NCBI GenBank assembly: GCA_013400975.1
Contig: WBMZ01011727.1
Location: forward strand, 1-64,000
Direction of reading: 5' to 3'
DNA from: Atrichornis clamosus
Taxonomy: Eukaryota; Chordata; Aves; Passeriformes; Menuridae
Length of the DNA: 64,000 bases
Both the position numbers and the translations under genes were made by a program. Positions 23,346 to 35,449 of this stretch are shown here, in pieces. Every line of letters starts with the position of its first letter. Position 1 is the first letter of the stretch. Below the pieces are notes generated by a model. That model ran no database searches, had not been told where the DNA came from, and worked only from the letters and a program-made list of their open reading frames with translations.

Positions 23346-26300
23346 AGCTTTTCATCTGGTTGTAGATAAATCTAAATCTAGATGTTTAAACCACAGTGAA
23401 ACCAGAACTCCTTCCTCCTCTCCCTGGTCAAAATAGTCTTCTTTTGACAGGAGTATAGCTGGTGCCAATTATTTAAGCATTTATTAATTGACCTCTCCTC
23501 ATAACTTTGCTCAGGATTAAAATTTAGCCAAGTGAGGTAGATTTTTAGTGCAGGTGCTATCCAGGTTACCCTTGCAGAATGTAGGGATGCTTTTAGGTTT
23601 CTTCCAGTCATATACAATATATTCAGGACATAAATTATATTTGGGAACAGGTAGGCCAGAGAAAGAATCTGCAAATACATATTTCAAGTGTTCACTGTGA
23701 GTTATCCAAGTATACGGATATTGTTTATTTTTTGTAGATGTTGTTTAATGTATTCCTTAGTTACTAATGCACTGCAAAGTATTTTATCATCCTGTTGTGA
23801 TACTAACCCACCATCCTGCTTCTCTCCAGGCATACCAGAAAAATCTTTTGCCTTCCCTACTTCGTTAAAAATATTTTCAAGTAGGAATTTACATTTACCT
23901 AGGAGTTCTTGTAGTTTCTCATAGAGTTTAGATTTTTCCAGCCAAGTTATAGTAACATAAACTTAAATATCAAGAGGTCTGAAATCTCTGGCTCCTGCTC
24001 AGACTCTTGGTTAGTCTGAAACAATTCATTAAGAGTCAAGATGCTACAGACCTGGGGGTTTGCATATTTGTATGGGTTTTTCTTTGCTTCAACTTCTCGC
24101 AGTCTTGTTTAAAGTATAAATCTTCTGCCATTTTCATTAAATACAGACAACAGAATAATATTGTGACAGGCAAAAAAACCCCCAGCCTAAAAACCACTAC
24201 TGAGACACTGTCACAGACAACTTTTGTAAGAAGTTCTTTTATTTACAAAGGTGCAATTAAGAAATGAAACTTTGGTGGGGAACAACCGTCCCACACTACC
24301 AGTGTTGCTGTGCTGAACTGGAACTGAGCAGGTTATCTTGTTTATCTGCCCATTTTGTAGTGAAAAGTGCATTTTGTATTCATTTTACTACTCTTTAGAT
24401 GTGCATTTTATGTTAAGCTAATGATTCCTTTAGATGAGCACTTGACAGTCTCAGGAGACTCCTGTGGATGACAGAACTCAAAATACTCACCAGAGATCTA
24501 ATTTAGAGTGATAATATCTTGTTATCAAGAAGTATTTAAAAAAAAAATGGCCAGCAAGCAGCCTATCCTCTCAATCTGTAGCAAAAAGTTTTTGCCCTTC
24601 AGTGTGTTTAGTTGTTGATTTTGAAGAAAAGCTACAAAGTGAGCCCATTCTGTTTATAGCTGGCATTTCATCCTGCAATTAAGAAAATTGCTCATGCCTT
24701 CTTTTAAATACAACTTGGCCACCTCCTCTCTATTGTTCTTTCATGAAGAGGATTCTTGACTTCACTGACATTCAATAATGTTGAGGTATGTTGCTAATTA
24801 TTCCCAGCATGAATGCCCGCTTATAATTGCAATTTATCATGAATGTGTAAGAATGGTTAATGATTTTAAAAAATATTTTTTTCCCCCCTCAAGTCTTGAG
24901 GGTTTTATTGTTTCTAAAGCTGCTGAATAACCTGCTGGATTGAAAATAATAGTTAATGCATACCACCTACTGGTAATAATTACATCAAAGCTTTTTGCCC
25001 CTTCTAGTGTGCTAATACTGCAGAGCTTTTTGAATGCTTTCCAGCCAAAGAGCTCAGTTTTTCTTGAGTGTACCAAAATTATGAGGAGATTTCTACCAAA
25101 AGATGACTTTGCTATGTACCAAAGAGGTGAATGTGTTCCATCTGAGTCCCTGGAGAATTCCTGGACATAAGTAAGGGCATTGTCTGGTGGTATAGTTCTT
25201 ACATGACCAACTTCTTACCATGGTGTAGGCAACAAAGAGCCCTGAAACAGTTTTGCTGAACCTGGAGCAAAGAGGAGATGGAAAAGTTGAATTTTTGAAA
25301 CCTAATATTGGCAATTAACGCATGTGGTAGATAAATACCTGTCTAGGGTCTTTCTCATAGCTCAGAACAGGCCTGTGCTGGCTGTGCTTTGGTGTGAGCT
25401 CATTCCTGGAGCAGTTATTTAAGAGTTGCTTCTCTCCAGCTGCATTTCACCCCGTAGCTCTCCAGTGCTCCTGGGGCTGACCCCAGGTTGGTGACTGGCT
25501 CCACTGCTCTGTGGTTTTGTGCCTGGAACTGATTGCTTCTAAATCTGGGAGTCATCATTTCAGGCTTGGAAGGAACTCTTCTGTACAGCGGCATAATATT
25601 GAATTTTATTCCCCCCTTTCTTTATGTTTCTGGGTAGAGAATTTATCCAGAGATGAAAGTGGCAACAAATGCAAGTAATCTACCTTTTCTTGATAAAGAT
25701 TAGCTCTCCATTTTTAAAAATATAGATGCTTAAACAGAATTCCTTGGCTATTCATGATACTTATTAGTATGCTCGTGGACTTGGAAGTGAGGCAGATCTT
25801 TCAAAGCCTAACCAAAGGTGTGGTTCTGGAGATATTTTATTACATAGAAGAGGCTCGACATGCTCATTTCTGGAGGAGGAGAAAGCTAAAAAGGAAGGTA
25901 TTCGGGTAGGACTTGATTCATGGCTAAACCCTCAAGTAATCCTATTATGTGTTTTGGACTTGCTGCTAACTACTGGATTCTTGATCCTGCTAATTGAATT
26001 TGTGGCATAGGCTTTCAAAGAGCTTTAATTCCCATTATATTGTCTGTACTTGATATTGTGTGTGAAGATTCACTGAAATGTGCAAAGCAGCAAGGCATAT
26101 AAAAAAGGGAAATGATGACATGAACTCAGAGTGACCAGACAGATTCAGAAAACAAATATGAAAAGGAAAGTTATGTTGTTTCTGCTCTGTAACTTCTTAT
26201 CTGGGCTGTGACCTTGAAAGTGGCATTTCTACTGCCTGCCTGGGAAAACAGCTACTTTCTCCACTGTATTTCTCCATGCATTGATTAGAAAAAGAAGGGG

Positions 26301-27680
26301 TGGGATTTGCAGAGCAACCTCTATGAAGCTTAAACACATGGCTCTGATGAAGATTTTTCTCATCTCTTTTACGCTACATTAAAATATTTAGTTTTGGGTT
26401 ATGTGTTCCTTTGGTGGAGAGGGGTTTTTGGAGGATGGAGCTGTGTGAATGGTGGAAATATTTGGTATCTGAAGATGTGTAAAATGCTGAGAAGTAGTGC
26501 CTAACAGTTATCTTAAATGCAGATTTACTTTGAGTCAGTTAAAATAGCTGGAATGAGAGAATTTTTTTCTGAAGTGAAAACAGTGTTGAGATTGCAAGGG
26601 ATTCTGGCTCTTTCTTTTTTCTGGGTATGTTGAGGTTTTTGTACCCTCTGGCAGCATACAATAAAGAAATTTCTACCAGAGGATAGCTGCCTGATGCAAT
26701 TTTAAGTAAAGTTGGATGAAAACTCTGTGTCTGCTTTGCTCCCAGAGCTGGGTGTGGTAGCTGTGTGGGCACAGGGAAGGAAATGGTGTCAGGAGGGCAG
26801 GGAACTGATGTGTTGGAGTTTCAAGCAAGCACAGAGCTGATGGAATCCCTGTTACGGGCCAAATATGTTCCTCAGTGACTCTGGCACAAAAAGGCTTTCC
26901 TTCTTTTCTTCTTCCTACTCCAGCTGCAATTAGATGGATGGAGGAAAATGACACACAACACTAAGTGATTTATTTAGGGTCGTGAACAGCCAAAATTTTA
27001 AAGTAGATTTATTATCTTAAAAAAACCAAAACATTGAAACCCATACTATTTTTAGACTGGTCTGGCTGCTATTTGAATCTGATATCTTTAAAAAAAGAGG
27101 GGCCTGTGTTTTCCCAGAAATGACCTTTATGTTGATATACATCAGGTATCTGTAGATGCCAAAAGCAGACAAATAAAGCAGCTAATACTGGCCTGTGTTC
27201 AGGTAAATTCTATAGCAGTTTAACAAGGAATAATGCCTCGGTAAAAGTGAAGTTAAAATTTAAGAATCATATACTCAGTGTTTCAAGGGGCCAGACTAAT
27301 TCCTGTTTTTCAGTTGTAGTAAAAGATTCAGCAGAATGTCAGGTTGCTGAAGCTCAGCTTGAATAAGAAAAATGGTTTAAAAAACAAAGCCAAAACAGAA
27401 CAACAAAAAAATTGTTGTGCATTCCTATTGCCACTTCAAGTTATTAGTGTCGTGGGAAAAGTTGGGGTGTGGTTCAGCTACCAATTGCTGGGGTAGACAA
27501 GAGCTGGTTGCTGTGCCTTGCTGCAGCACTGTGACAAGAGATGGGGACAGGGAGGTCCCTATGTGGATGTCTAGGTTTTTATTTGCTCTTCAGAGCACTC
27601 CTCCAGGGCATGGGAAGCGTTCCCAAATGATCCTCGGCACGAGTTCTCCCGTGCCAGGGAGGTGCCTCAGCCGCAGCTCT
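23346..27680. other. Intergenic stretch, no gene supported
   Basis: Short unrelated open frames only. I recognise no repeat family or RNA gene. Confidence 0.55.
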
Positions 27681-28080
27681 GCTCACCAGCCTTGAGCTCT
27701 GTTCAGGCTCAGCCCCAACCCAAGGTTTCTGCACACCAGCCGTGAGCTCTGTTCAGGGTCAGCCCCACACCAACGTTTCTGCACACCAGCCGTGAGCTCT
27801 GTTCAGGGTCAGCCCCACACCAACGTTTCTGCACACCAGCCGTGAGCTCTGTTCAGGGTCAGCCCCACACCAACGTTTCTGCACACCAGCCGTGAGCTCT
27901 GTTCAGGGTCAGCCCCACACCAACGTTTCTGCACACCAGCCGTGAGCTCTGTTCAGGGTCAGCCCCACACCAACGTTTCTGCACACCAGCCGTGAGCTCT
28001 GTTCAGGGTCAGCCCCACACCAACGTTTCTGCACACCAGCCGTGAGCTCTGTTCAGGGTCAGCCCCAAACCAAGGTTTCT
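27681..28080. repeat. 50-bp minisatellite, 8 units
   Basis: Eight head-to-tail units of exactly 50 bp fill 400 bp. Units 2-7 appear identical, while units 1 (27681-27730) and 8 (28031-28080) carry a few differences. Each unit contains CACCAGCCGTGAGCTCTG and GGTCAGCCCCACACC. Because 50 is not a multiple of three, the open frames here are repeat artefacts. The homogeneous core and diverged edges suggest recent expansion. Confidence 0.97.
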
Positions 28081-31000
28081 GCCACGTGTGCGGGGTTTGT
28101 CCCTTGGCTGTGGAGCAGACGAGGGCAGGAAGGTTTGCCTGGGTCAGGACACACAGCCCAGGAACTCTGCTGGGGGCTCTGCAGAGTTTTACCTCCAAGC
28201 TCAGCCTGAGGAAGGAAGAGTCCAAACAAACTTCCAAATCCTGTGGCAGCAGAAGCGGCCGATCCTGCTGACACGAAGTGGGGCTGATGGCTTTTATTTT
28301 TGGCCTGTTCCTATAGGTATCCCGTTCAGAAGCTTTCTATTTTGTTTGGAAACATCCATTGCACATGGTTTAATTTCACCAAACTTTATTTATCGTACTT
28401 AAAAAAAAGGCATTATCTAATTTTTTTTCATTAAAAATGAGCCCAAGCAAAAGAAAAAACCTTTTGCTGCTTCTGATGTCCTGCTGTTACTCCCCAGTGT
28501 TCATGGCTGACTTATAGATTAATTAAAATAAATATCAAGTGCTACTGAAATAATTAATAAATTATATAATTTACATTCAATTGTAAGTGGAAGAATGTCT
28601 TTCCCTTCCCTTTAAAAAATCAGCATGGTTCCAGAAAGGAAGGAAGCATGTTAATTACAATGCCTTCATGAGACATTACAATTCATGGATGAGAGTTGAT
28701 CAGAAGATGCAAAGGAGGCAAAGAAAGTGTTTTAATGTTTGATACTTCAGTGCTTCTAATCCCAAAGGTTGCTATTAAAATACAGAACAAAATCTGTTGT
28801 GCATTTCCAGTGGTTTGATATTTCCTGAACTTTTCCATTTAGAGAAGTTAGAGACATTTAGGATGGGATGCTGTTTCCATCCGACTTTCCACATTGAAGG
28901 GACAATGGAGTTTCTCCTAACTTACAGTAGTTTATGTGAAATCAGAATTAGCTTCTTTAACTTTTTACAAAATATCCAAATATTTCACAGCTTTTTTTAC
29001 ATACATAACCAGCGTTTGCTCATGTTTTGCTGACACAGAGTGATAAGAGCAAAAGAGAGAAGCAGCAAATATGATGTGTCCAAGACACAGCCATAACGTC
29101 CAGTGTAGTTTATAAAATGATTTGAAGATGTGAATGCATCTCTGAACATGTTAATTTGGAAATTATTAGCATCTGTTAATAGAACAGTAGCAAGAGGAGG
29201 AAGAATAGAAAAGCCCCTTCTACAGGCCTGGCTAACAAATTATATACAGCTATCTGCTGGTTTGTTCTTTATTTTTGCCCTTTCTCATCTTATTATTTCC
29301 AGCTGTGAAGGCACTTAAAAAAAAACCCCAAAAGGGCAAATACTGAGAAAACATGAACCAGAATGGATAGTCTGGAAAAGTTTTACCAGCACTGAGGACA
29401 GGATTTTGTAACCGGAGATCTGGGGCCAGTAGAAATCGAGCTGCCTGTTAAAGGAGCCCAAGCAGAAGGCTTCAAACTCTCACCTCCTGGAGCAGCTTGA
29501 AGTGTGGGGTGTGACCTGGTGTTCTGTGCTAGTGGAGAGTTTGCCCAAAGCAGTCTGGGTTACAAATTCATCGTGTTAGCACCGTAACGTGACAGGATTT
29601 ACTGCAGCGTTATTGCTCCTGTGTTTCCATAGAAAGCTTTTCCTGGGGGAGATGTTCCTTTGTCACTGGGATCTGAATAAGAACAGGGAAGTGCATCCTT
29701 GCCTGGGCCTCCCAGAGCTTTTCCTTAAATCCTGTGCTCTCCCCTTCCCTGCGTTAAGTCATTTAATGCTGTACAATAGTGAGAGAGAAGTGAAAATAGT
29801 TGTGTTTGTGATATAGGCATTTAAGAAACTACCTGAACAGATCTGAATTACCTAAGTTCAGTGCATAATGAGTCTTTTAATTGTGATGGTCGTTAAAATA
29901 CTGCCTGGAATCCTGAACTCTTGTAGTGATTGTTTCTCTACTTCGTTTCAGATTTATTCAATTTATTTTCAGTGCATGTTTTAATCACATCTATTCCATT
30001 ACAAGCACTATATTTTCATTTTAGTTGCAAAGCTAGTTTTTGAGGCAGGAAAGATTGTGCCTTTTTTAAGTATATAACAAACCAAGTTCTTGATTATGGT
30101 TTGGAAAAATCAAATAGAAAGGTATCTGATAAAAAGGTGTGTAGTTGTAAAGGAGCTGTACAGTGTGGATGCAGCATTGATGCTTAGGAAAAATTTTCAA
30201 GAAGGGATTTTTTTCTTGTTTTGCTTGTTTCTAATTTAGATTAACAACATTTTTTATTTTTGTTTCCTGGGGAAAAAGTGGGGAGCACAACAAAAAGAAT
30301 AGCTGTTTAATTTGATAATTCTGTTTACTATTGTGTTTTGACCTAAAGGCTCGTTAACCTTTGTCCCACAAAGCTTATCTAAATAACTCAGAGTTTATAT
30401 TGGGAATGGGAGAGCAGAGGATGTGGATTTTTGAACGCTTTTGGAACATGACAGGCTCTGCATTTAGAACAGACTTGACCTTTCTCAGGCTCAGGTCCTG
30501 GGCTCAGTGTTCACCAGACTTTCTCAATGACTTTTTGTTCTTAAGGAGTGGGGGAAGTCAACAGTTCTCTGGCTTGAGAATGTTTTTAATGCAAGTTTTA
30601 GTTTGCAAAATTAATACCTTCAGAATGCAGGAGGTTTGAGGTGAAATTTCATGGAAAGAAAATATTCTGCTCCATTGACAATTTTGTGGATTATGTGCTG
30701 TTTTTTTGCATTGTGTGGGGAAGAGAAATGATGCTGGTGCTTGTGAGACTTCTTGGAAATTATTTAAATATATTTCACTGCACTCTTGCACTGTGAAGAA
30801 ATAATAGCAAGATCAAATGAGGGGAAATTTGTGGTATTGCACATCTGTCTTTGGAGCCAGCAGCAGCATGGCTGACCATTTTTATATCACTTCCTGAGGA
30901 GCAAAAGTGGACATATCCATAGTGACTCTCATCAATTAAATCTACATACACATGTAATACATACAGCATGCAGTTCAATGGTTTTATTATCGAATTTAAC

Positions 31001-31994
31001 ACTTTTTATATTCTGTAGGTACTGCTTTACATGAGATAGCAAAGATTAGCTTGTTAAAGGGTATTTGTTCATGTTGATTTCCCTGGTGAAAATGGGTTGT
31101 TGGGCTGATGGGTTTCATCATGGGTTGTTCCCGTGATGAAAAGGAATGTTGAGAAATTGAGATCATCACAGGTTTATAAAAGGAAGTTTGTGCCAGGAAC
31201 AAAATACCAAATCTCTTCAGATCCTCCAAAACCTGACTAAACAAATGCCAGGAGTCAGTGAATGCAAAGGAGAGATTCTTTTCTGGAGTCTGATTTTAGT
31301 TCTTTTCACAGTTTCAGGGGAAGTTTAGGAATTATGGAAGTATCAAAAGCGTAGATTGCATATAAATGATTACAGTATCTGTATGGAAAAACATGAAAAA
31401 CCATAAAATTGTCCATCTAAAGAAGTAAATTTTGGCAAATTAGCCTTTACTGCATTCAAAGTTGAACAAATTCACACTTCAAAACAAGCTGTAAGATTTT
31501 TTTTTTTCCCTTGGAAACAAAAGTGTTAAATAAACAAACCTTTATTTTAAAAATATAGGTGGTGCAAGTTGCTTCATGATTTTTTAGGTTGAGTCTCGTG
31601 GGCATCATCTGTGATGTCAATTTGCTGTTAAATAGCTTTTTAGAAGTGCTGCACACTCGAACATTTCACTTGGATGTGCGTGAACCGGGGGGAAAAAAAA
31701 AGTCATGTGCCAGTGTTAGCGGAGAGATTGATCCCGCCTGAATGGGGGCTCTGCTTTGTGTTTTCCTGGGGCGGAGGCAGAGGTTGGATTCCCTCTGTGG
31801 TCAGTGAGCACAAGATCATGTTTACATTTGCATGCCAGGATTCCAGTCCTAAACTGTCTGTTTCTTTCACTTGACTGAAGGAAGTCTAGACAACCACATC
31901 AGACCAGGATGGAGCTGTCTGATGCTGGCTCAGCAGAGTTCCTTTTTTTTTTCTTTTTTTTTTTTTCCGATGCCTAACTCGAGATACCTAAAAG
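28081..31994. other. Intergenic stretch, no gene supported
   Basis: It begins with a CACGTG E-box just after the minisatellite (near 28083) and a moderately GC-rich 200 bases, then turns AT-rich. No coding or RNA gene is recognised. Confidence 0.55.
31114..31140. repeat. Short inverted repeat
   Basis: TTCATCATGGG (31114-31124) pairs with CCCGTGATGAA (31130-31140) with one wobble position around a 5-base loop. Confidence 0.6.
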
Positions 31995-32231
31995 TAAGGT
32001 CTCAAAAATAGCTATTTTATTTGTTGTAAATATTTCCTTAAAATGGTTTATCATGCTTGTCGTAAGGATTCACTCAGATGAGTAAATGTAGAAGAGTAGA
32101 AATGAGAACAAACTGCTTCCCTTGACTAAATCAGCACCTCGCAGATTTGTATCCACTTTAAGGATGTTATTCAGTTTTTTGCTTTTAAATCTGTTCAAAA
32201 TTAAATAAGTGAAATTAAAAAAAAAAAGGAC
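31995..32231 (+). repeat. Direct duplication, copy 1 (probable assembly artefact)
   Basis: This 237-base stretch recurs at 32233-32468 with only about two substitutions (a G/A in CACCTCGCAG and a T/G in TTAAATAAGTG) plus differences in the terminal A run. It ends directly at the ambiguous base 32232. Confidence 0.9.
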
Positions 32232-32232
32232 N
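32232..32232. other. Single ambiguous base at a duplication junction
   Basis: One N lies exactly between two near-identical copies, as expected when overlapping contig ends were placed side by side instead of being merged. Confidence 0.85.
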
Positions 32233-32468
32233 TAAGGTCTCAAAAATAGCTATTTTATTTGTTGTAAATATTTCCTTAAAATGGTTTATCATGCTTGTCG
32301 TAAGGATTCACTCAGATGAGTAAATGTAGAAGAGTAGAAATGAGAACAAACTGCTTCCCTTGACTAAATCAGCACCTCACAGATTTGTATCCACTTTAAG
32401 GATGTTATTCAGTTTTTTGCTTTTAAATCTGTTCAAAATTAAAGAAGTGAAATTTTAAAAAAAAGGAC
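32233..32468 (+). repeat. Direct duplication, copy 2 (probable assembly artefact)
   Basis: This is the second copy of 31995-32231, 236 bases long. Both copies end in an A run plus GGAC. Long T tracts lie outside the pair on both sides (near 31945 and near 32485), a context prone to assembly breaks. Confidence 0.9.
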
Positions 32469-35422
32469 TTCTGTCCTTAATCTTGACTTTTTTTTTTCTT
32501 TTTTTTTTCCGCCCAGGCAGAGGAGCTTAACAGACACCCCCAATGCTGTGACTGTGAACAGGTTCATTAAATAAGCAGATGAGCCAGCTGTTTGTAGTGT
32601 GAGGCTTTGGGAGCTGAGCTTACAGCAAGAAACCCCAAGCCCGGAGGAGCCTGTGCTCATAGGATGGGCTGGTGCGGAGCTTCCTCCCCCAGCAGGACGC
32701 TTAGGAGGAGCTCTGGCTGGAATTACCCAGAGAAATGTGATAGCTGAGGAGCACTCTGCTCGTGTCTGGGTGTTTCTTGCTGTTCTCAAACCAGCTGTAG
32801 TTGGTTTGCAGTGTAGGATTGGCTTAGAGGGTTGTTTTCAGCTTGTACAGAGTCTTGTTTCCATTCCAGAACACAAAGGGTTTGCGATGGCAGATCTCAA
32901 AGTGCAAAGCTGGGGGGTATTCGAAGGCCAAGCAACCCTAACTCCTTATGAGGTTACAGAGGCCCAGGGAAGCTGACTTTACTTGCAACCCTAACTCTTA
33001 TCATGCTGCTTTGAAATCTGTAGATGAAAAAAACCTTAGAGTAATATAAATGAATTATTATTTTGATTTGGAATAACAGAGTTGAGAAGATGGGCAGCAC
33101 TCAAATACTTCACTCAGAAGTCATATCAAATGAGTATTTTTTGGGTTGGTTTTTTTTTTTCCCTGCAGTACACCTTTCTGACTTTTGTTAATTGCACTGA
33201 TGTGAGTTTTTGCAAGGCCCAGAGATATACATTTAGTCCAACAGTCTCTTTTATTATTTGGAATGTTAATAAAATTCTACAACACCTTGGTTTTCTAGTT
33301 TAATGCAAAGAAAATTAGTTCACCCACAAAGAATTGAAATCCATTAATCCATGAAAATATAAGTGAAAATCATATCTTCAACAGGAGAAGAGCTTCTCAC
33401 TGGACACAATAATTTTTATTTTTTTATGAGAGCAATTTTAGACCGTGGAGTGAATATTGTTCTCCAGTAGAGCAAACTGACCCTGGTATAGCTTCACTAA
33501 CTTCAGTCTTCCTCTGTTTCAAACAAGCAACTTGTTGCTACAGACAGATTACTGTTCTAAAATATTTTCCCAAAGAAATTTAAAGTTAGGTGCTAATCTT
33601 TCAACACACAGCAGTTTAATAGACTAATCAGAATTGTGTGAATTAGTTCAACCAGAAAACAGAGCAAATGGGACAGACTTCACTTCTCGAAGCTGTGGCA
33701 AAGGCTCTGCTGGCACTCTGTGCAGAATGTGAGTGTGCCAAGCATGCTGAAGAAGCCAGGTGAGATAATCAATGCAATGACATCTCCAAGCTGCACTAGA
33801 AGGCAAGAAAGATGCATGCTCTTCCAAAAACTGTGAAAAACTTGGTTTTGTCTTTTTTTTTCTTATGGAGCACAGATGGAGATGGAGGTCAGATTCATGC
33901 CCTCATCTTACATTGTACAGTCCTTTCTAAGTTGTTTCCTTTCCCAGAAGATGCAAACCCATATCTGTTCCTTCTCAGAAGAATGCTCCAATTTGTAGTC
34001 TAACCCTGTGGAAGAACTTAAAAAGGAATAGTGAGCAACTGCTGCATTAAATATCTAAAGCACTTCTTGCAATAGCAAGAAAGAAATCTCCTTTCAGAAA
34101 AGTGCCATAACCAGTAGGACAGATCCCTACTTTTCTGATCCCAAGACTATTTAATTATTCCATGTAAAGCAGCACAGCTTGAAAAGTTAGGCTGGAGGCT
34201 GGGTCCTTTCGCATATCATAAAAACTTAGTATTTATTAAAATTTGCAGGCAATCTTCTTCTCAAAAGGCAAAAAAAGAAAATTGGTAGGGGTTTGCACAG
34301 TGTGCTCTTCACTGACTGCTGTGCTCACATTGTAGCACACCCTATTTTCCCAATCTCACACAAAAGTGGAGGATGTGCTGTTCCTTGTCAAAATCTGCTT
34401 GCCTGTGCCTGGTTAATGTGCCGTGTGTGCGGGAGGGCTGGGAAGGAAAAGTACCTGGTTTGAATACACCTGCAGCTCTTGGGAAGGAGGAGATGCTGAG
34501 GTTAACAGCACTGAGGGAGCTCTGAGCCATTTGCAGGTACAAATCCCAGATCCCATTGGTCTGTAGGGGAAATACAGCCTGTAATAATGAAATTTCACAG
34601 GTCAAGGATCTACTGGAAAAAAGGTATCGGTCTTTGAGAAAATAGGCATTTCTAGAAATGATCAAGATAATAGAGCTGTCTTTCAGCAGTTTTGTCTGTG
34701 GTCTTGCACTGTTTCAGCACAGGTAGAAAGAAATCTATAAAGTAATTATTTTAGAAAACGTTAAGTCCTGTTTTTCTTGGAGTAATACTATTTCACTTTT
34801 CCTTGCTAACTTGGTCACTCAGAAGAAAGCATCTTTTAACTCTCCTCTTACATTCTATAGTGTTCCTCTGATTAGACCATCCTATTGGTTTCTATTTCTG
34901 AGCATGGATTTTTGTGCGTGGTTTTGGGGTGTGTGAGCATCGGGCTTTGTTTGTTGTTTGTTTGCGGTTTTGTTGTTCGGGTCTTTATTTTTTTTTTTTA
35001 ATAATACGTTTGTTGCAACTTTTTGGTATATTTGGGCCTAATGCATCAAGACCTTGATGAAATGTATCATGATATGTCCTCACTTGTTATTTCCACAAAC
35101 AGAAGCTCCATCTCTGGAATGACTCATGTGATCAGTCAGAACTCTGTACTTCCTTGAAGTTCTTCTCCCTCTGTAGTTTTGCCTTAGTTTTTCTGTGCCT
35201 TTTTTTAAAAAAGGAAACCATCATTAGGAATGAAAATATTTGAGGTGAGCCCAGTTTTGAAGTACCTCTCCTCAGAGGAAACTGGCTTTAAAAGATTTCC
35301 TTAAAAGACAAGGGAAAATTAAGCGAATAAGAGCAGAAGAGAAATGAAAGGCCTTAAATCTTTCTCTTTTTTTTTGTTCATTCCAGGATTTAAAATGAAA
35401 TTTAACCACTTTTGTGAATGTG

Positions 35423-35449
35423 TTTATAAAATCCATTTGATTTTATAAA
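35423..35449. repeat. Perfect 11-bp inverted repeat
   Basis: TTTATAAAATC (35423-35433) and GATTTTATAAA (35439-35449) flank the 5-base loop CATTT. An alternative overlapping pairing of ATTTGAT with ATCAAAT is also possible. Confidence 0.7.

Noticed and set aside
27681..28080. CRISPR-like array
   Set aside because: The units are contiguous 50-bp tandem copies with no variable spacers, and the genome is eukaryotic.
27959..28402. Open frames on both strands across the minisatellite
   Set aside because: They arise from translating a 50-bp repeat in shifting frames, with no protein family similarity.
32599..32976. 125-codon plus-strand frame
   Set aside because: It has no recognisable motif, no splice or homology support, and a length expected by chance in a moderately GC-rich patch.
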